From an uncultured Alphaproteobacteria bacterium (GTDB taxonomy: Bacteria > Pseudomonadota > Alphaproteobacteria > Rhodobacterales > Rhodobacteraceae): 64,000 nucleotides of DNA. Below the pieces are notes generated by a model, which was not told the DNA's origin, ran no database searches, and saw nothing but the letters and a program-made list of their open reading frames with translations. The DNA lies in NCBI GenBank assembly GCA_902530595.1, contig CACAAX010000002.1, positions 38,190 to 102,189 on the forward strand. Direction: 5' to 3'. Numbering within the stretch: the first letter of the stretch is position 1; each line of letters starts with the position of its first letter. Of this stretch, positions 1 through 10,864 are shown in pieces. The position numbers were made by a program, and so were the translations under genes.

Positions 1-845
1 CAGTTGAACCAAAAACTAAGAATGACCAAGAGAAAATGTCAGCTGGATTGCAGAGATTGGCCGCAGAAGATCCATCTTTTAGAGTTGAAACCGATCTAGA
101 GTCTGGGCAGACAATAATGAAAGGCATGGGTGAACTACATTTAGATATTTTAGTTGATAGACTAAAGAGAGAGTTCAAAGTTGAGGCAAATATAGGCGCG
201 CCACAGGTTGCTTATAGAGAGACAGTTAGCAATGAGGCTGAAATTGATTACACTCATAAAAAGCAGTCTGGCGGAGCTGGTCAGTTCGCCAGGGTGAAGT
301 TAATCATTTCTCCAACTGATCCCGGTGAAGGTTATTCATTTGAAAGTAAAATAGTGGGAGGAGCAGTGCCTAAGGAGTATATACCTGGGGTGGAAAAAGG
401 GATACAGTCTGTAATGGATAGTGGGCCATTGGCAGGGTTCCCCGTAATCGACTTCAAGGTGGCATTGGTTGATGGCGCTCAACATGATGTAGACTCAAGT
501 GTATTGGCATTCGAAATCGCTTCGAGAGCGGCCATGAGAGATGGATTGAAAAAGGCAGGAGCAAAGCTGCTAGAACCTATAATGAAAGTTGAAGTAGTCA
601 CGCCTGATGAGTATACCGGTAATATTATTGGTGATCTAACATCTCGTCGTGGCATGGTTACTGGACAGGAAACGAGAGGAAACGCCATAGTAGTAAATTC
701 ACTCGTACCACTCGCTAATATGTTTGGTTACATTAATAATCTAAGGTCTATGTCGTCAGGACGAGCTCAGTTTACAATGATTTTTGAGAAGTATGAGGCT
801 GTACCATCAAATATTTCTGAAGAAATACAAGCCAAGTTTGCTTAA
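1..845 (+). CDS. fusA: Elongation factor G, C-terminal part (partial)
   Basis: This is the end of the translocase GTPase that moves tRNA and mRNA through the ribosome. The reading frame is open from base 3, so the gene enters from outside the window; the listed ORF start at 36 is an internal Met. The visible 281 residues cover the end of domain II through domains III-V, with the [20 protein letters not shown] stretch of domain III and the [15 protein letters not shown] / RRGMV segments of domain V typical of EF-G. The GTPase domain lies upstream. It is followed after 35 bases by tuf, the usual str-operon order. Confidence 0.97.
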   Translation, partial: VEPKTKNDQEKMSAGLQRLAAEDPSFRVETDLESGQTIMKGMGELHLDILVDRLKREFKVEANIGAPQVAYRETVSNEAEIDYTHKKQSGGAGQFARVKLIISPTDPGEGYSFESKIVGGAVPKEYIPGVEKGIQSVMDSGPLAGFPVIDFKVALVDGAQHDVDSSVLAFEIASRAAMRDGLKKAGAKLLEPIMKVEVVTPDEYTGNIIGDLTSRRGMVTGQETRGNAIVVNSLVPLANMFGYINNLRSMSSGRAQFTMIFEKYEAVPSNISEEIQAKFA

Positions 846-880
846 GTTAAAAAAGGAATTCTAAAGAAGAGGAGAAAAAA

Positions 881-2056
881 ATGGCAAAAGAAAAATTCGA
901 ACGAAATAAACCCCACGTAAACGTCGGAACTATAGGGCACGTTGACCACGGAAAAACTACCTTAACAGCAGCAATAACTAAGCAGTTTGGTGACTTTAGA
1001 GCGTACGATCAAATCGATAATGCGCCTGAGGAAAAAGCTAGGGGAATAACTATCTCAACTGCTCATGTAGAATACGAGACAGATGCGAGGCATTATGCGC
1101 ACGTAGATTGCCCCGGCCACGCCGATTATGTGAAGAATATGATTACTGGAGCCGCGCAAATGGACGGAGCTATTTTAGTTGTGAATGCAGCTGATGGTCC
1201 AATGCCCCAAACAAGAGAGCACATTTTGCTAGCAAGACAAGTCGGTGTTCCAGCACTGGTTGTTTTTTTGAACAAAGTTGATCAGGTTGATGATCCAGAG
1301 TTATTAGAACTAGTTGAAATGGAAGTGAGAGAACTGCTTTCATCTTATGAGTTCCCAGGAGATGACATTCCTATAATTTCTGGTTCGGCTTTAGCTGCGC
1401 TGGAAGATAGAGACGAAGAGATTGGTTCTAAGAAGATCGCTGAGCTTATGAAAGCGGTAGATGAGTCTATACCCACGCCTGATAGGCCTATTGATCAGCC
1501 ATTTCTCATGCCTATTGAAGATGTATTTTCGATTTCAGGTCGGGGGACCGTTGTTACAGGACGTGTGGAGCGTGGTGTGATTAACAATGGAGATGAAATT
1601 GAGATAGTAGGTATTAGGGAAACCACCAAAACAGTTTGTACAGGTGTTGAGATGTTTAGAAAGTTGCTTGACAGAGGTGAAGCAGGTGACAACATTGGCG
1701 CTTTACTGAGAGGTACCGAACGCGATGGTGTCGAACGTGGACAATGTCTTGTTAAACCTGGGTCTGTTACGCCTCACACTAAATTTGAAGCCGAGGCTTA
1801 CATTCTTACTAAAGATGAAGGGGGTAGACATACACCGTTCTTTGGTAATTACAGACCGCAGTTTTACTTTCGAACCACAGATGTTACAGGAACTGTTCAG
1901 CTTCCTTCCGGAACAGAGATGGTCATGCCTGGAGATAACCTTAAGTTTGAAGTTGAATTAATCGCTCCAATTGCTATGGAAGAGAAATTGAGATTCGCAA
2001 TTAGAGAAGGTGGTAGGACAGTCGGTGCGGGTGTTGTATCTAAGATTATCGAGTAA
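881..2056 (+). CDS. tuf: Elongation factor Tu
   Basis: EF-Tu delivers aminoacyl-tRNA to the ribosomal A site as a GTP complex. At 391 residues it has the normal length. G motifs are all visible: GHVDHGKTT at residues 19-27, the switch I RGITIS near 54-59, DCPGH at 76-80 and NKVD at 131-134, followed by the two beta-barrel domains ending in [11 protein letters not shown] strong ribosome site (AAGAGGAG) precedes the ATG. It sits between fusA and rpsJ, so it is the first gene after EF-G in a merged str-S10 operon. Whether a second tuf copy exists elsewhere cannot be seen. Confidence 0.98.
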   Translation: MAKEKFERNKPHVNVGTIGHVDHGKTTLTAAITKQFGDFRAYDQIDNAPEEKARGITISTAHVEYETDARHYAHVDCPGHADYVKNMITGAAQMDGAILVVNAADGPMPQTREHILLARQVGVPALVVFLNKVDQVDDPELLELVEMEVRELLSSYEFPGDDIPIISGSALAALEDRDEEIGSKKIAELMKAVDESIPTPDRPIDQPFLMPIEDVFSISGRGTVVTGRVERGVINNGDEIEIVGIRETTKTVCTGVEMFRKLLDRGEAGDNIGALLRGTERDGVERGQCLVKPGSVTPHTKFEAEAYILTKDEGGRHTPFFGNYRPQFYFRTTDVTGTVQLPSGTEMVMPGDNLKFEVELIAPIAMEEKLRFAIREGGRTVGAGVVSKIIE

Positions 2057-2069
2057 AGAGAAGGTATAG

Positions 2070-2378
2070 ATGCAAAACCAAAGTATACGAATAAGGTTAA
2101 AGGCATTCGACTATAGAGTGTTGGATACCAGCACACAGGAGATTGTGTCTACAGCAAAGCGTACCGGAGCGCAAGTTCGCGGTCCGATACCCTTACCCAA
2201 CAAAGTAGAGAGGTATACAGTTCTTAGAAGCCCACATGTAGACAAAAAAAGTAGAGAGCAATTTGAAATGCGAACGCATAAACGACTTTTAGATATTGTG
2301 GATCCCACCCCGCAAACTGTTGATGCTCTTATGAAGCTTGACTTGGCGGCAGGTGTGGACGTAGAAATTAAACTTTGA
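2070..2378 (+). CDS. rpsJ: 30S ribosomal protein S10
   Basis: S10 is a small-subunit head protein and also the NusE partner in transcription antitermination. The 102-residue product has the standard length and the family signature [20 protein letters not shown] in its middle, followed by the [14 protein letters not shown] segment. It starts 13 bases after tuf, with no room for a separate promoter, and leads directly into rplC. Confidence 0.97.
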   Translation: MQNQSIRIRLKAFDYRVLDTSTQEIVSTAKRTGAQVRGPIPLPNKVERYTVLRSPHVDKKSREQFEMRTHKRLLDIVDPTPQTVDALMKLDLAAGVDVEIKL

Positions 2379-2401
2379 AGTAAAGAAGGAGCAACAAACG
2401 T

Positions 2402-3172
2402 ATGCGTACGGGAGTTATCGCAAAGAAAATAGGAATGTCTCGCATTTTCAATGAAGACGGAAGACAAGTCCCTGTAACGGTTCTTCTTTTAGATGATCTA
2501 AAGGTTGTAGCTAGACGGACCATGGAGAAAGATGGATATACAGCTGTTCAGTTAGGATCGGGATTGGCTAAAGCAAAAAATATTAGCAAACCTATGAGGA
2601 GCTATTTTGCAGCCTCAAAAGTCGAGGTGAAAAGGGTGCTAAAGGAATTTAGAGTATCAAGCGAGAATCTTATAGATGTGGGATCACAAATCACTGCAAA
2701 TCACTATGTTGAGGGCCAACTCGTTGACGTGTCTGGTATTTCTATAGGTAAGGGATTTGCTGGTGCGATGAAAAGACATAACTTTGGAGGTCTTAGAGCC
2801 AGTCATGGTGTTTCTATTTCCCACAGGTCCCATGGTTCAACGGGTCAGTGCCAAGATCCGGGAAGGGTATTCAAGGGAAAAAAAATGGCGGGGCATATGG
2901 GATCGAGAAAGGTTACGACACAGAATTTAGAGGTTGTGAGCACAGATGAAGAAGCTGGATTAATATTAGTAAGGGGGGCGGTTCCCGGTGCTAGAGGGGG
3001 CGGGGTAACGATATCCGATGCAGTAAAAAAACCTGTAAATAATGATGCGCCTACACCCGCGGCAATTAAAGGTAGAGAAAATAATAAAACGGACTTAGAA
3101 AACCAAGCTGTAGTTACTAAACCTGCAGATCAAAGCCCTGTAGAAGAGAAGGTAAAAGACGATGAAAGCTGA
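2402..3172 (+). CDS. rplC: 50S ribosomal protein L3 with acidic C-terminal extension
   Basis: L3 is an early assembly protein near the peptidyl transferase centre. The core (residues 1 to about 208) carries the [20 protein letters not shown] loop; the Gln in this loop is the residue methylated by PrmB in E. coli. The protein is 256 residues, about 45 longer than E. coli L3. The extra tail is Asn/Lys/Glu-rich, looks unstructured and ends in KVKDDES. A C-terminal extension of L3 is known in alphaproteobacteria. The end overlaps the start of rplD by 11 bases, suggesting translational coupling. Confidence 0.96.
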   Translation: MRTGVIAKKIGMSRIFNEDGRQVPVTVLLLDDLKVVARRTMEKDGYTAVQLGSGLAKAKNISKPMRSYFAASKVEVKRVLKEFRVSSENLIDVGSQITANHYVEGQLVDVSGISIGKGFAGAMKRHNFGGLRASHGVSISHRSHGSTGQCQDPGRVFKGKKMAGHMGSRKVTTQNLEVVSTDEEAGLILVRGAVPGARGGGVTISDAVKKPVNNDAPTPAAIKGRENNKTDLENQAVVTKPADQSPVEEKVKDDES

Positions 3173-3782
3173 ATTACTTAACATTGAGACAGGTAAGGCG
3201 AAGGCGGTGACGCTGTCAGATGAAATTTTCTCTCTGGAGCCAAGAAAGGATATTCTCAGTAGGGTTGTGAGGTGGCAATTAGCGCGCAGACAACAGGGAA
3301 GTCACTCAGTAAAAACAAGGTCCGAGGGGAGTTACTCCAAATCAAAGATTTATAGGCAAAAAGGTACTGGCGGAGCTAGGCATGGCGACAGAAACGCCCC
3401 AATTTTTAGAAAAGGAGGGGTATATAAAGGGCCGAAACCACGAAGTCACAGTCACGGTCTTAACAAGAAATTTAGAAAGCTAGGAATAAAGCATGCTTTA
3501 TCAAGTAAAGTTTCCTCAGGAAAGGTGATATTCGTTGATGAAATAAAAACTAATTTTGAAAAAACAAAGGATTTAGTCAAAATTTTCGACAAGTATGGTT
3601 GGCAGAACCTTTTGATTATAGACGATCAAGAAAAGTCTAAAGGTTTGGCGAAGTTTACTAAGAGGCTAACAAATAGGGATGTTTTGAGTGTAAATGGAAT
3701 AAATGTTTACGATATTCTGAGGAAAGATCAATTGTTGATAACCTCGGCAGCACTAAAAGAGTTGGAGGAAAAGCTTCAATGA
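3162..3782 (+). CDS. rplD: 50S ribosomal protein L4
   Basis: L4 lines the peptide exit tunnel. The 206-residue product has the long internal loop motif [20 protein letters not shown] at about residues 56-75, which reaches into the tunnel, and the C-terminal LKELEEKL helix. In E. coli L4 also represses its own operon by attenuation; no leader is available here to judge that. The start lies inside the end of rplC and the stop overlaps the rplW start by 4 bases. Confidence 0.97.
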   Translation: MKAELLNIETGKAKAVTLSDEIFSLEPRKDILSRVVRWQLARRQQGSHSVKTRSEGSYSKSKIYRQKGTGGARHGDRNAPIFRKGGVYKGPKPRSHSHGLNKKFRKLGIKHALSSKVSSGKVIFVDEIKTNFEKTKDLVKIFDKYGWQNLLIIDDQEKSKGLAKFTKRLTNRDVLSVNGINVYDILRKDQLLITSAALKELEEKLQ

Positions 3783-4066
3783 AAAGTAACTATGATATAA
3801 TTCGTCGTCCTATAATAACCGAAAAAGCCACATTAGCTTCGGAGGTAGGCGGAGTAGTATTTGAGGTTGCTATGAAATCAAATAAAGCTGAGATTAAACA
3901 GGCAATAGAGGAACTTTTCAAAGTAAAGGTTAAGGCGGTTAATACGAGTATAACAAAAGGCAAGAGAAAACGCTTTCGTGGTCAACTGGGAAAGCAGAGA
4001 GATATAAAACGAGCATATGTGATGCTTGAAGAAGGTAACACAATAGATGTTACTTCCGGTCTTTAA
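3779..4066 (+). CDS. rplW: 50S ribosomal protein L23
   Basis: L23 sits at the tunnel exit and is the docking site for trigger factor and SRP. The 95-residue product begins with [14 protein letters not shown] and contains the [21 protein letters not shown] segment typical of the family. The start overlaps the rplD stop by 4 bases (ATGA), indicating coupled translation. Length is normal. Confidence 0.97.
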   Translation: MKSNYDIIRRPIITEKATLASEVGGVVFEVAMKSNKAEIKQAIEELFKVKVKAVNTSITKGKRKRFRGQLGKQRDIKRAYVMLEEGNTIDVTSGL

Positions 4067-4087
4067 GTTGGTATCGAGGTAGGAAAG

Positions 4088-4930
4088 ATGGCGCTAAAGA
4101 ATTATAAACCAACATCACCTGGGCAACGAGGTCTTGTGTTAGTTGATAAATCAGGATTATGGAGGGGTAGACCCGAAAAAACACTTACCAGAGGTTTAAC
4201 CAAAAAGGGTGGGCGCAATAATTTAGGACGGATTACAGTTAGGCATCAAGGAGGCGGTGCAAAAAGGCTATATAGGGAAATAGACTTCAAACGTTCGAAA
4301 ACTGGTATTACCGCAACTGTGGAAAGAATTGAATATGATCCAAATCGATCCGCCTTTATTGCATTAATTGTTTATGAGGATAAACAAAAGTCTTATATTC
4401 TGGCCCCTCAGCGGCTTAAGGCCGGTGACACCGTAATATCTGCAGAAAAAGCCGATGTTAAGCCGGGGAATGCTATGCCCTTTTCAAGTATGCCTGTGGG
4501 AACGATAGTTCACAACATAGAATTTAAGCAAGGTAAAGGTGGACAAATCGCGAGATCCGCTGGTGCCTATGCGCAGTTTATCGGCAGAGATGGAGGATAT
4601 GCTCAATTGCGATTGTCCTCGGGAGAGGTAAGAGTTGTTAGGCAAGAGTGCAGGGCTACAGTTGGAGCGGTTTCTAATCCAGACAATTCTAACCAAAATC
4701 TCGGAAAAGCTGGTAGATCAAGATATCTAGGAAGAAGGCCAACTGTCCGTGGCGTTGTAATGAATCCAATCGATCACCCTCACGGTGGAGGAGAGGGTAG
4801 AACATCGGGCGGAAGACACCCTGTTACGCCTTGGGGAAAGCCTACCAAGGGAGCTAAGACGCGGTCAAACAAGGATACCGACAAATACATTATACGCTCA
4901 CGACATTTAAAGAAGAAAGGAAGAAGATAA
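4088..4930 (+). CDS. rplB: 50S ribosomal protein L2
   Basis: L2 is needed for subunit association and peptidyl transferase activity. The 280-residue product shows the N-terminal OB-type region and the C-terminal signature [14 protein letters not shown] containing the conserved His needed for activity, followed by [14 protein letters not shown]. The C-terminus is very basic ([10 protein letters not shown]). Spacing to rpsS is 1 base. Confidence 0.98.
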   Translation: MALKNYKPTSPGQRGLVLVDKSGLWRGRPEKTLTRGLTKKGGRNNLGRITVRHQGGGAKRLYREIDFKRSKTGITATVERIEYDPNRSAFIALIVYEDKQKSYILAPQRLKAGDTVISAEKADVKPGNAMPFSSMPVGTIVHNIEFKQGKGGQIARSAGAYAQFIGRDGGYAQLRLSSGEVRVVRQECRATVGAVSNPDNSNQNLGKAGRSRYLGRRPTVRGVVMNPIDHPHGGGEGRTSGGRHPVTPWGKPTKGAKTRSNKDTDKYIIRSRHLKKKGRR

Positions 4931-4931
4931 T

Positions 4932-5210
4932 ATGGCTAGATCTGCGTGGAAAGGACCATTTGTTGATTCCCATCTTCTAAAAAAAGCTGAGCTTGTTAGA
5001 GAAAAAGGTAGTAAAGAGGTAATAAAAACTTGGTCTCGTAGATCGACAATATTGCCGCAGTTCGTAGGTTTGACATTTGGTGTTTACAACGGACGTAAGC
5101 ACATACCAGTGATGGTTTCCGAGGAGATGATAGGACAAAAATTGGGTGAGTATAGCCCAACACGAACCTATTATGGTCATGCGGCCGACAAAAAAGCTAA
5201 GAGGAAATAA
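4932..5210 (+). CDS. rpsS: 30S ribosomal protein S19
   Basis: S19 binds 16S rRNA in the 30S head together with S13. The product is 92 residues, normal for the family, with the start [10 protein letters not shown] and the motif [20 protein letters not shown]. It begins 1 base after rplB and ends 4 bases before rplV. Identity is clear from both sequence and position. Confidence 0.97.
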   Translation: MARSAWKGPFVDSHLLKKAELVREKGSKEVIKTWSRRSTILPQFVGLTFGVYNGRKHIPVMVSEEMIGQKLGEYSPTRTYYGHAADKKAKRK

Positions 5211-5214
5211 ATCA

Positions 5215-5595
5215 ATGTCAAAGGAAAAAAATGGTCGCAGAGTTGGAGATAATGAAGCTATGGCTAAGCTTAGAATGATCAAGACTAGTCCACAAAAGCT
5301 CAACTTAGTTGCGCAGCTTATAAGAAATAAGCCTGTAACAAAAGCACTATCTGACCTAAGATTTTCAAAGAAGCGAGTAGCAAAAGAGGTGTCAAATTGT
5401 CTACAAAGTGCCATAGCAAATGCAGAAAATAATCACGGACTTGATGTAGACGAGCTCATTGTCCAAAGTGCTTACGTTGGAAAGAACATGGTGCTCAAAA
5501 GAGGTAGGCCACGAGCTAGAGGTCGTTACGGAAGAATACTCAAGCCTTTCAGCCAAATAACAATAGTAGTTAGACAGAATAAAGAAGAGGAATAA
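5215..5595 (+). CDS. rplV: 50S ribosomal protein L22
   Basis: L22 contacts all six domains of 23S rRNA and its loop lines the exit tunnel. I place the start at the ATG at 5215, preceded by AGAGGAAA, giving 126 residues; the longer ORF-track start at 5146 would lie inside rpsS. The [21 protein letters not shown] start and [13 protein letters not shown]-terminal hairpin are typical. A short charged N-terminal extension ([15 protein letters not shown]) precedes the family core. Confidence 0.95.
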   Translation: MSKEKNGRRVGDNEAMAKLRMIKTSPQKLNLVAQLIRNKPVTKALSDLRFSKKRVAKEVSNCLQSAIANAENNHGLDVDELIVQSAYVGKNMVLKRGRPRARGRYGRILKPFSQITIVVRQNKEEE

Positions 5596-5600
5596 AACCC

Positions 5601-6326
5601 ATGGGACAAAAAATAAATCCTATAGGATTAAGACTTCAAGTAAATAGAACGTGGGAGAGCGTTTGGTTTGCTGGGAGACGTGAATTTGGTGAACTGCTAC
5701 ATCAAGATTTGGAAATTCGTAAATACGTTAAAGTTAATTGTGCTCAAGCGGGTATTAGTAGAGTAGTCATCGAGAGGCCGCATAAAAAATGTAGAGTTAC
5801 AATACATGCTGCCAGGCCAGGCGTAATCATAGGTAAAAAAGGTTCCGATATTGAAACTTTGAGAAAGGCTCTTTCGAAGCTGACTAGTAGTGAGTTATTG
5901 TTAAATGTTTTGGAAGTAAGGAAGCCAGAAACTGATGCGGCACTTGTAGCTGAAAGCATCGCTCAGCAGCTAGAAAGAAGAGTATCTTTTAGGAGAGCGA
6001 TGAAGAGAGCAGTGCAAAATGCAATGCGTATGGGTGCATTAGGCATAAGAGTTGACATATCCGGCCGTTTAGGGGGTGCAGAGATAGCTCGGACGGAATG
6101 GTATTCTGAGGGTAGAGTACCACGACATACACTCCGAGCCGATATAGATTACTGTGTTGCTGAAAGCAGCACAGCTTACGGTATAATCGGTGTAAAAGTA
6201 TGGATCTTTAAGGGTGACATCATGGAGCATGATCCCTCAGCGAGAGATAGAAGGCTGAGTGAATTAAAAGAGAGTCCATCTAGAGCCCAAAAAAGCTCAA
6301 ATATGCCTCAGGAAAGAGCAAATTAA
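5601..6326 (+). CDS. rpsC: 30S ribosomal protein S3
   Basis: S3 forms part of the mRNA entry channel and helps unwind mRNA. The 241-residue product begins [12 protein letters not shown], has the type II KH domain with the [17 protein letters not shown] loop, and the C-terminal [18 protein letters not shown] signature. The C-terminal 30 residues are charged and variable. It starts 5 bases after rplV. Confidence 0.97.
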   Translation: MGQKINPIGLRLQVNRTWESVWFAGRREFGELLHQDLEIRKYVKVNCAQAGISRVVIERPHKKCRVTIHAARPGVIIGKKGSDIETLRKALSKLTSSELLLNVLEVRKPETDAALVAESIAQQLERRVSFRRAMKRAVQNAMRMGALGIRVDISGRLGGAEIARTEWYSEGRVPRHTLRADIDYCVAESSTAYGIIGVKVWIFKGDIMEHDPSARDRRLSELKESPSRAQKSSNMPQERAN

Positions 6327-6328
6327 AA

Positions 6329-6742
6329 ATGTTACAACCAAAAAAAACTAAGTTTCGGAAACAGCACAAGGGTCGTATACATGGACTGGCGAAGGGTGGG
6401 TACACTGTTAATTTTGGTAACTACGCATTGAAAGCTACAGAGCCTGAAAGAATTACAGCAAGACAAATTGAGGCAGCTCGTAGGGCCCTCACCCGGCATA
6501 TGAAAAGGCAGGGTAGAGTTTGGATAAGAATTTTTCCTGATGTCCCAGTAACAGCTAAGCCTATAGAGGTAAGAATGGGTAAAGGGAAAGGTTCAGTCGA
6601 TCGCTGGGTGGCCAAGGTTAAGCCAGGCAGAATTATGTTTGAGGTTGACGGCGTATCTGAGTTAATAGCAAAGGAAGGCCTGCGACTGGCGGCAATGAAG
6701 CTTCCCGTCAAATGTAGATTTGTTATTAGGCAGGATTGGTAG
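6329..6742 (+). CDS. rplP: 50S ribosomal protein L16
   Basis: L16 helps form the tRNA A-site region of the large subunit. The 137-residue product begins [16 protein letters not shown], the diagnostic start of the family, and has the [17 protein letters not shown] and [17 protein letters not shown] motifs. Length is normal and it lies 2 bases after rpsC. Confidence 0.98.
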   Translation: MLQPKKTKFRKQHKGRIHGLAKGGYTVNFGNYALKATEPERITARQIEAARRALTRHMKRQGRVWIRIFPDVPVTAKPIEVRMGKGKGSVDRWVAKVKPGRIMFEVDGVSELIAKEGLRLAAMKLPVKCRFVIRQDW

Positions 6743-6768
6743 GATTTTGAAGAGGTTAGAAAGAGACA

Positions 6769-6963
6769 ATGAAGATTAAAGATATCAGGGACAAAAGTAT
6801 CGAAGAGCTAGAGGGAGAGCTTGAAAAGCTGAAGAAGGAATCATTTAACCTTAGGTTTCAAAAAGCAGGTGGGCAGCTTGAAAACACAGCTAGGGTTCGA
6901 TTTGTTAGGCGGACAATAGCTAGAATATTAACGGTACTTAATTCAAAAGTTGAGAAAGTATAA
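6769..6963 (+). CDS. rpmC: 50S ribosomal protein L29
   Basis: L29 is a small two-helix protein near the tunnel exit. The 64-residue product has the usual pattern [21 protein letters not shown] followed by [13 protein letters not shown]. It lies between rplP and rpsQ as in all S10/spc clusters; the 26-base gap contains a GAGGTTAGAAAGAGA purine stretch that can serve as ribosome site. Confidence 0.96.
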   Translation: MKIKDIRDKSIEELEGELEKLKKESFNLRFQKAGGQLENTARVRFVRRTIARILTVLNSKVEKV

Positions 6964-6975
6964 TCGGAGATTTTG

Positions 6976-7203
6976 ATGCCAAAAAGAGTATTGCAAGGAA
7001 CAGTAGTTAGCACGTTAAACCAAAATACATTGACGGTTTCAGTTGAGAGAAGATTTAAACATCCTGTGCTTAAAAAAACCATTAGAAGATCAAAAAAGTA
7101 TAGGGCACACGGTGATAACAACTCTTACAAATCGGGAGACACAGTAAAGATAAGAGAAACGGTACCTATTTCCAAGACGAAGCGATGGGAAGTTATAGAG
7201 TAG
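6976..7203 (+). CDS. rpsQ: 30S ribosomal protein S17
   Basis: S17 is a primary 16S rRNA-binding protein with an OB fold. I prefer the ATG at 6976, 75 residues, with GGAG 7 bases upstream; the TTG at 6973 in the ORF track is one codon earlier. Family features are [20 protein letters not shown] and the H-P-KK-IRRSKKY region, ending [13 protein letters not shown]. Confidence 0.96.
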   Translation: MPKRVLQGTVVSTLNQNTLTVSVERRFKHPVLKKTIRRSKKYRAHGDNNSYKSGDTVKIRETVPISKTKRWEVIE

Positions 7204-7262
7204 AGAACAAAAAATATTAATCGAAACCAGGGTATAATTAACCTAAAGGTCGGGAGAAAAAA

Positions 7263-7631
7263 ATGATACAAATGCAGAGCAACCTCGACGTTGCCGATAA
7301 CTCAGGAGCGAAGAGGGTCCAATGCATAAAAGTATTGGGTGGTGCTAAAAGAAAGTACGCTTCGGTTGGAGATGTTATAGTGGTAACTATAAAAGAAGCT
7401 ATACCGAGAGGTAAAGTCAAGAAAGGTGAAGTCAGAAGAGCCGTAATTGTCAGAACCTCAAAGCAAATTCATAGACAAGACGGGAGTTCAATTAAGTTCG
7501 ATACTAATGCTGCCGTACTGTTGAGCAATTCAGGTGAACCAATTGGAACAAGAATATTTGGGCCTGTTGTTAGGGAGCTTAGATTGAAGAAGTTTATGAA
7601 AATTGTATCACTAGCTCCGGAGGTTTTGTGA
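7263..7631 (+). CDS. rplN: 50S ribosomal protein L14
   Basis: L14 forms part of bridge B8 to the small subunit and is the target of the RsfS silencing factor. The 122-residue product begins [27 protein letters not shown], diagnostic of L14. The preceding 59-base gap is the widest in this part of the operon and ends in GGGAGAAAAAAATG, a good ribosome site. The stop overlaps the rplX start as TGATG. Confidence 0.98.
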   Translation: MIQMQSNLDVADNSGAKRVQCIKVLGGAKRKYASVGDVIVVTIKEAIPRGKVKKGEVRRAVIVRTSKQIHRQDGSSIKFDTNAAVLLSNSGEPIGTRIFGPVVRELRLKKFMKIVSLAPEVL

Positions 7632-7945
7632 TGGCCGCTAGAATTAAAAAAGGTGATACAGTAGTGTTACTTGCTGGAAAAGATAAAGGTAAGCGAGGTC
7701 AAGTAACGGAGGTACTTACCAAATTAGATAAAGTCGTTGTTGAGGGAGTTAACTCTGTTATTACGCATAAAAAGCAAAATAAAGATGGCGCAGGTGGAAG
7801 AGTGCCCAAGAACGCTCCAGTACATATATCAAATGTTGCCTTGATTGACCCAAAAAATGATGTTGCAACAAGAGTTGGATTTATGGTCAAAGATGGAAAA
7901 AAGGTTAGAATAGCAAAAAACTCTGGGGAGGTGATAGATGGATAA
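7631..7945 (+). CDS. rplX: 50S ribosomal protein L24
   Basis: L24 is an assembly initiator for the large subunit. The ATG at 7631 overlaps the rplN stop (TGATG) and gives 104 residues; the track start at 7628 is a GTG one codon upstream. The KOW motif [20 protein letters not shown] at the N-terminus and the HIS-V-L-DPK segment near residue 70 are characteristic. It overlaps rplE by 8 bases. Confidence 0.96.
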   Translation: MAARIKKGDTVVLLAGKDKGKRGQVTEVLTKLDKVVVEGVNSVITHKKQNKDGAGGRVPKNAPVHISNVALIDPKNDVATRVGFMVKDGKKVRIAKNSGEVIDG

Positions 7946-8489
7946 TTATAAGCCTCGTTTGGAAAAACTTTATAACGAGAAACTTAGATCAAGCCTTAAA
8001 GAACAATTTAAATATAAAAATGACTTGATGATACCAAAACTAGAAAAAGTAGTATTAAATATGGGCATAGGAGAGGCAGTTGCAGATACTAAGAAAGTTA
8101 AATCGGCACACAATGACTTAATGCTTATTGCAGGGCAGTTACCTGTATTTACAAAGGCAAAAAAATCTATTGCGGGTTTTAAAGTTAGAGAGGGTATGCA
8201 ACTAGGTGCAAAAGTCACACTAAGAAGGTCGAGGATGTATGAGTTTATTGACCGTCTGATTAATGTTGCCATGCCAAGAATAAGAGACTTTAGAGGATTA
8301 TCGCCAAAAAGCTTTGATGGTAGAGGCAATTACGCACTTGGCATAAAAGAGCACATAGTATTTCCAGAAATCGACTTTGATAAAGTAGACGAGATTTGGG
8401 GACTTGATGTTGTGGTATGCACTACAGCGAGGTCAAATGATGAAGCCAAGTTTTTACTTGGTTTATTTAACTTCCCTTTTAGAGATTAG
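7938..8489 (+). CDS. rplE: 50S ribosomal protein L5
   Basis: L5 binds 5S rRNA and contacts the P-site tRNA and S13. The 183-residue product contains the family segments [36 protein letters not shown] and [17 protein letters not shown]. The start lies within the last codons of rplX, so translation is probably coupled. Length is normal. Confidence 0.97.
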   Translation: MDNYKPRLEKLYNEKLRSSLKEQFKYKNDLMIPKLEKVVLNMGIGEAVADTKKVKSAHNDLMLIAGQLPVFTKAKKSIAGFKVREGMQLGAKVTLRRSRMYEFIDRLINVAMPRIRDFRGLSPKSFDGRGNYALGIKEHIVFPEIDFDKVDEIWGLDVVVCTTARSNDEAKFLLGLFNFPFRD

Positions 8490-8501
8490 GATAGGATAGG
8501 T

Positions 8502-8807
8502 ATGGCAAAAGTTTCTATGGTGAATAGACAGATTAAGCGTGAGCGACTAGTTCAAAAGTTTATGAAAAAGCGAGAAGAACTGAAGAAAATATCAAAAGAC
8601 TCATCATTAAGTAATGAAGAGCGCTTTAAGGCAAGATTAGCACTCGCTAAGTTGCCAAGAAATTCGAGTCCCACAAGATTACATAACCGGTGTGCAGTCA
8701 CAGGGCGACCAAAGGGCTATTACAGAAAGCTAAAGATGTCAAGAATAGCTTTGCGAGAGCTAGCTTCTGCTGGTGAAATCCCCGGTATGATAAAGTCCAG
8801 CTGGTAA
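8502..8807 (+). CDS. rpsN: 30S ribosomal protein S14 (zinc-independent type)
   Basis: S14 is a head protein of the small subunit. At 101 residues it is the long form, and it has a single Cys ([16 protein letters not shown]) instead of the two CxxC pairs of the zinc-binding form. It ends with the expected [21 protein letters not shown]. Position between rplE and rpsH is canonical. Confidence 0.97.
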   Translation: MAKVSMVNRQIKRERLVQKFMKKREELKKISKDSSLSNEERFKARLALAKLPRNSSPTRLHNRCAVTGRPKGYYRKLKMSRIALRELASAGEIPGMIKSSW

Positions 8808-8819
8808 GGAGAATTCAAA

Positions 8820-9218
8820 ATGACAATGACCGATCCATTAGGGGATATGTTAACTAGAATTAGAAATGCTCAAATGAGACGAAAACAATACGTTCTCACA
8901 CCAAACTCAAAGTTGCGAGCGTGGGTTTTAGATGTGTTAAAAAGCGAGGGCTACATTAGGAGTTATGAAATTGAAAAAGATGTGTCAGGTACAGATAGTA
9001 TAAAAGTAGCCCTAAAATATTTCGATGGGGAGCCAGTGATAAAAGAGCTCAAGCGTGTGTCTACTCCAGGTCGTAGGGTGTACCTAGGAGTCGATAACCT
9101 TCCTAAAGTTAGACAAGGTTTAGGGGTTGCAATTGTGTCTACTTCTAAAGGTATTATGTCAGATGCAAAAGCTCGTCAATCCAGAGTGGGTGGCGAAGTT
9201 TTATGTACTGTTTTTTAA
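8820..9218 (+). CDS. rpsH: 30S ribosomal protein S8
   Basis: S8 binds the central domain of 16S rRNA and, in E. coli, represses the spc operon. The 132-residue product has [15 protein letters not shown] near its start and ends with the [23 protein letters not shown] signature. Two Met codons (8820, 8826) are possible starts; AGGAGAATTCAAA upstream favours the first. Length is normal. Confidence 0.97.
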   Translation: MTMTDPLGDMLTRIRNAQMRRKQYVLTPNSKLRAWVLDVLKSEGYIRSYEIEKDVSGTDSIKVALKYFDGEPVIKELKRVSTPGRRVYLGVDNLPKVRQGLGVAIVSTSKGIMSDAKARQSRVGGEVLCTVF

Positions 9219-9227
9219 GGATAGGTC

Positions 9228-9761
9228 ATGTCAAGGATAGGAAAAAAACCAATTGAAATTCCGAGCGGAGTTGAAGCTATAATTAAAGAAGGTACTATAG
9301 AGGTCAAAGGCGCTCTAGGTTCAAGACACTTTGATTTTTCAGAAAAATTAAGTGTCGATATCGTTGATAAGAGTATTACAGTAAACCCAAAGGATCTTGA
9401 GAAAGAAACGCGTCAGCTTTGGGGCATGTCGAGGTCACAGATAGCAAATATAGTGCATGGAGTTAATGTAGGATTTTCTAAAGAGCTTGAAATAAATGGA
9501 GTTGGTTATAGGGCAGCTGTCCAGGGTAAAGTTCTTAAATTGTCCTTGGGATATTCTCATGATGTTGATTTTAACATTCCAGATGATGTTAAAATAACGT
9601 GTGCAAAACCTACTGAGATCAAAGTGGAAGGTATAGATCAGCAGGTTGTGGGAGAGGTGGCAGCAAAGATACGTGCTTGGAGGGCTCCTGAGCCTTACAA
9701 GGGAAAAGGAATACGGTATAAAGGTGAATACATTTTTGCGAAAGAGGGAAAGAAGAAGTAG
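9228..9761 (+). CDS. rplF: 50S ribosomal protein L6
   Basis: L6 lies near the factor-binding site of the large subunit. The 177-residue product begins [15 protein letters not shown] and has two repeated domains; the second ends with the diagnostic [19 protein letters not shown]. It is 9 bases after rpsH and 8 bases before rplR. Confidence 0.98.
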   Translation: MSRIGKKPIEIPSGVEAIIKEGTIEVKGALGSRHFDFSEKLSVDIVDKSITVNPKDLEKETRQLWGMSRSQIANIVHGVNVGFSKELEINGVGYRAAVQGKVLKLSLGYSHDVDFNIPDDVKITCAKPTEIKVEGIDQQVVGEVAAKIRAWRAPEPYKGKGIRYKGEYIFAKEGKKK

Positions 9762-9769
9762 GGGCTATA

Positions 9770-10129
9770 ATGACAACACATAAGATAAAATTGTTCAAGA
9801 AACGATCTCTCAGGGTCAGAAACAAGTTAAAGAAGACTAGCTACGGTAAATGCAGGCTGTCTATTCATAGATCCTCTAAGAACATTTATGCGCAAGTAAT
9901 AGACGATAGACTTGGAAAAACATTGGCTTCTGTGTCATCACTAGAAAAGAGCTTAGGAGTAGTTGGAAAAAACAATATAGAAGTTGCTACGAAACTTGGA
10001 AAGGAAATAGCCTCAAGGGCCTTAAAAAAGGGGATTAAGGAAGTGGTATTTGATCGGGGTGGGTTCCTATATCATGGCAAAATTAAGGCGCTAGCGGACG
10101 CTGCTAGGGAAAATGGATTAAAACTATAG
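9770..10129 (+). CDS. rplR: 50S ribosomal protein L18
   Basis: L18 carries 5S rRNA into the large subunit together with L5. The 119-residue product has the family pattern [31 protein letters not shown] and the C-terminal [26 protein letters not shown]. Length and place are normal. Confidence 0.97.
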   Translation: MTTHKIKLFKKRSLRVRNKLKKTSYGKCRLSIHRSSKNIYAQVIDDRLGKTLASVSSLEKSLGVVGKNNIEVATKLGKEIASRALKKGIKEVVFDRGGFLYHGKIKALADAARENGLKL

Positions 10130-10140
10130 GGATTAAAGCT

Positions 10141-10656
10141 TTGGAAGATAAGAGAAAATTAGATAGAGATGAATCAGAATTTATAGACCGTCTTGTAGCG
10201 ATCAACCGCGTTTCAAAAACGGTAAAGGGAGGAAAGAGGTTTGGATTTGCGGCTTTAGTCGTCGTAGGTGATCAAAAAGGTAGAGTTGGGTATGGAAAAG
10301 GGAAAGCAAAAGAAGTTCCTGAAGCTATTCGCAAAGCTACAGAGCAAGCAAAACGAAAGACAGTAAAGGTTCCTTTGAGGGAAGGTAGAACTCTTCATCA
10401 TGATATCGACGGTAGACATGGCGCGGGAAGGGTAATTATGAGAAGTGCAAAGGCGGGAACAGGAATTATTGCCGGTGGACCAATGCGAGCCGTTTTCGAG
10501 ATGCTAGGAATTCAAGATGTCGTGGCAAAGTCATTGGGTTCACAGAACCCCTATAATATGATTAGAGCGACTATCAGTGGCTTGACAAAGGAGTGGAGCC
10601 CAAGAATGGTTGCTCAGCGAAGAGGAAAAAAAGTTTCTGAGATAACATTTAAATAA
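10141..10656 (+). CDS. rpsE: 30S ribosomal protein S5, TTG start
   Basis: S5 helps decoding accuracy and contacts the mRNA entry region. The 171-residue product shows the double-stranded RNA-binding fold [19 protein letters not shown] and [23 protein letters not shown], then the C-terminal [15 protein letters not shown]. The only start matching the family length is TTG at 10141, behind GGGATTAAAGC; a non-ATG start on a ribosomal protein gene is uncommon. Confidence 0.95.
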   Translation: MEDKRKLDRDESEFIDRLVAINRVSKTVKGGKRFGFAALVVVGDQKGRVGYGKGKAKEVPEAIRKATEQAKRKTVKVPLREGRTLHHDIDGRHGAGRVIMRSAKAGTGIIAGGPMRAVFEMLGIQDVVAKSLGSQNPYNMIRATISGLTKEWSPRMVAQRRGKKVSEITFK

Positions 10657-10666
10657 TGGTACATTT

Positions 10667-10846
10667 ATGAATAAGAAAATAAAAATAAAAAAGGTAGGGT
10701 CTTTAATACGTCAGCCACAAAATCAGATTAGGATTGTCAAAGGCCTGGGACTCAGGAAAACTAACTCGGTAAGAGAAATAGAGGATACACCTTCAGTAAG
10801 AGGGATGCTGTCTAAAGTAGCACATCTGGTTAAGGTTTTAGATTAA
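10667..10846 (+). CDS. rpmD: 50S ribosomal protein L30
   Basis: This 59-residue gene is too short for the ORF track. Reading from the ATG at 10667 gives MNKKIKIKKVGSLIRQPQNQ and then the family motif VKGLGLRKTNSVREIEDTPSVRGMLSKVAHLVKV, which identifies L30. It fills the rpsE-rplO gap, where rpmD is expected. L30 is a peripheral large-subunit protein. Confidence 0.96.
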   Translation: MNKKIKIKKVGSLIRQPQNQIRIVKGLGLRKTNSVREIEDTPSVRGMLSKVAHLVKVLD

Positions 10847-10864
10847 AAAAGGAAGTTTAAAATA

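Noticed and set aside
4977-5414. 145-codon - strand ORF opposite rpsS/rplV
   Set aside because: Lies across two certain ribosomal protein genes; composition is that of an antisense shadow.
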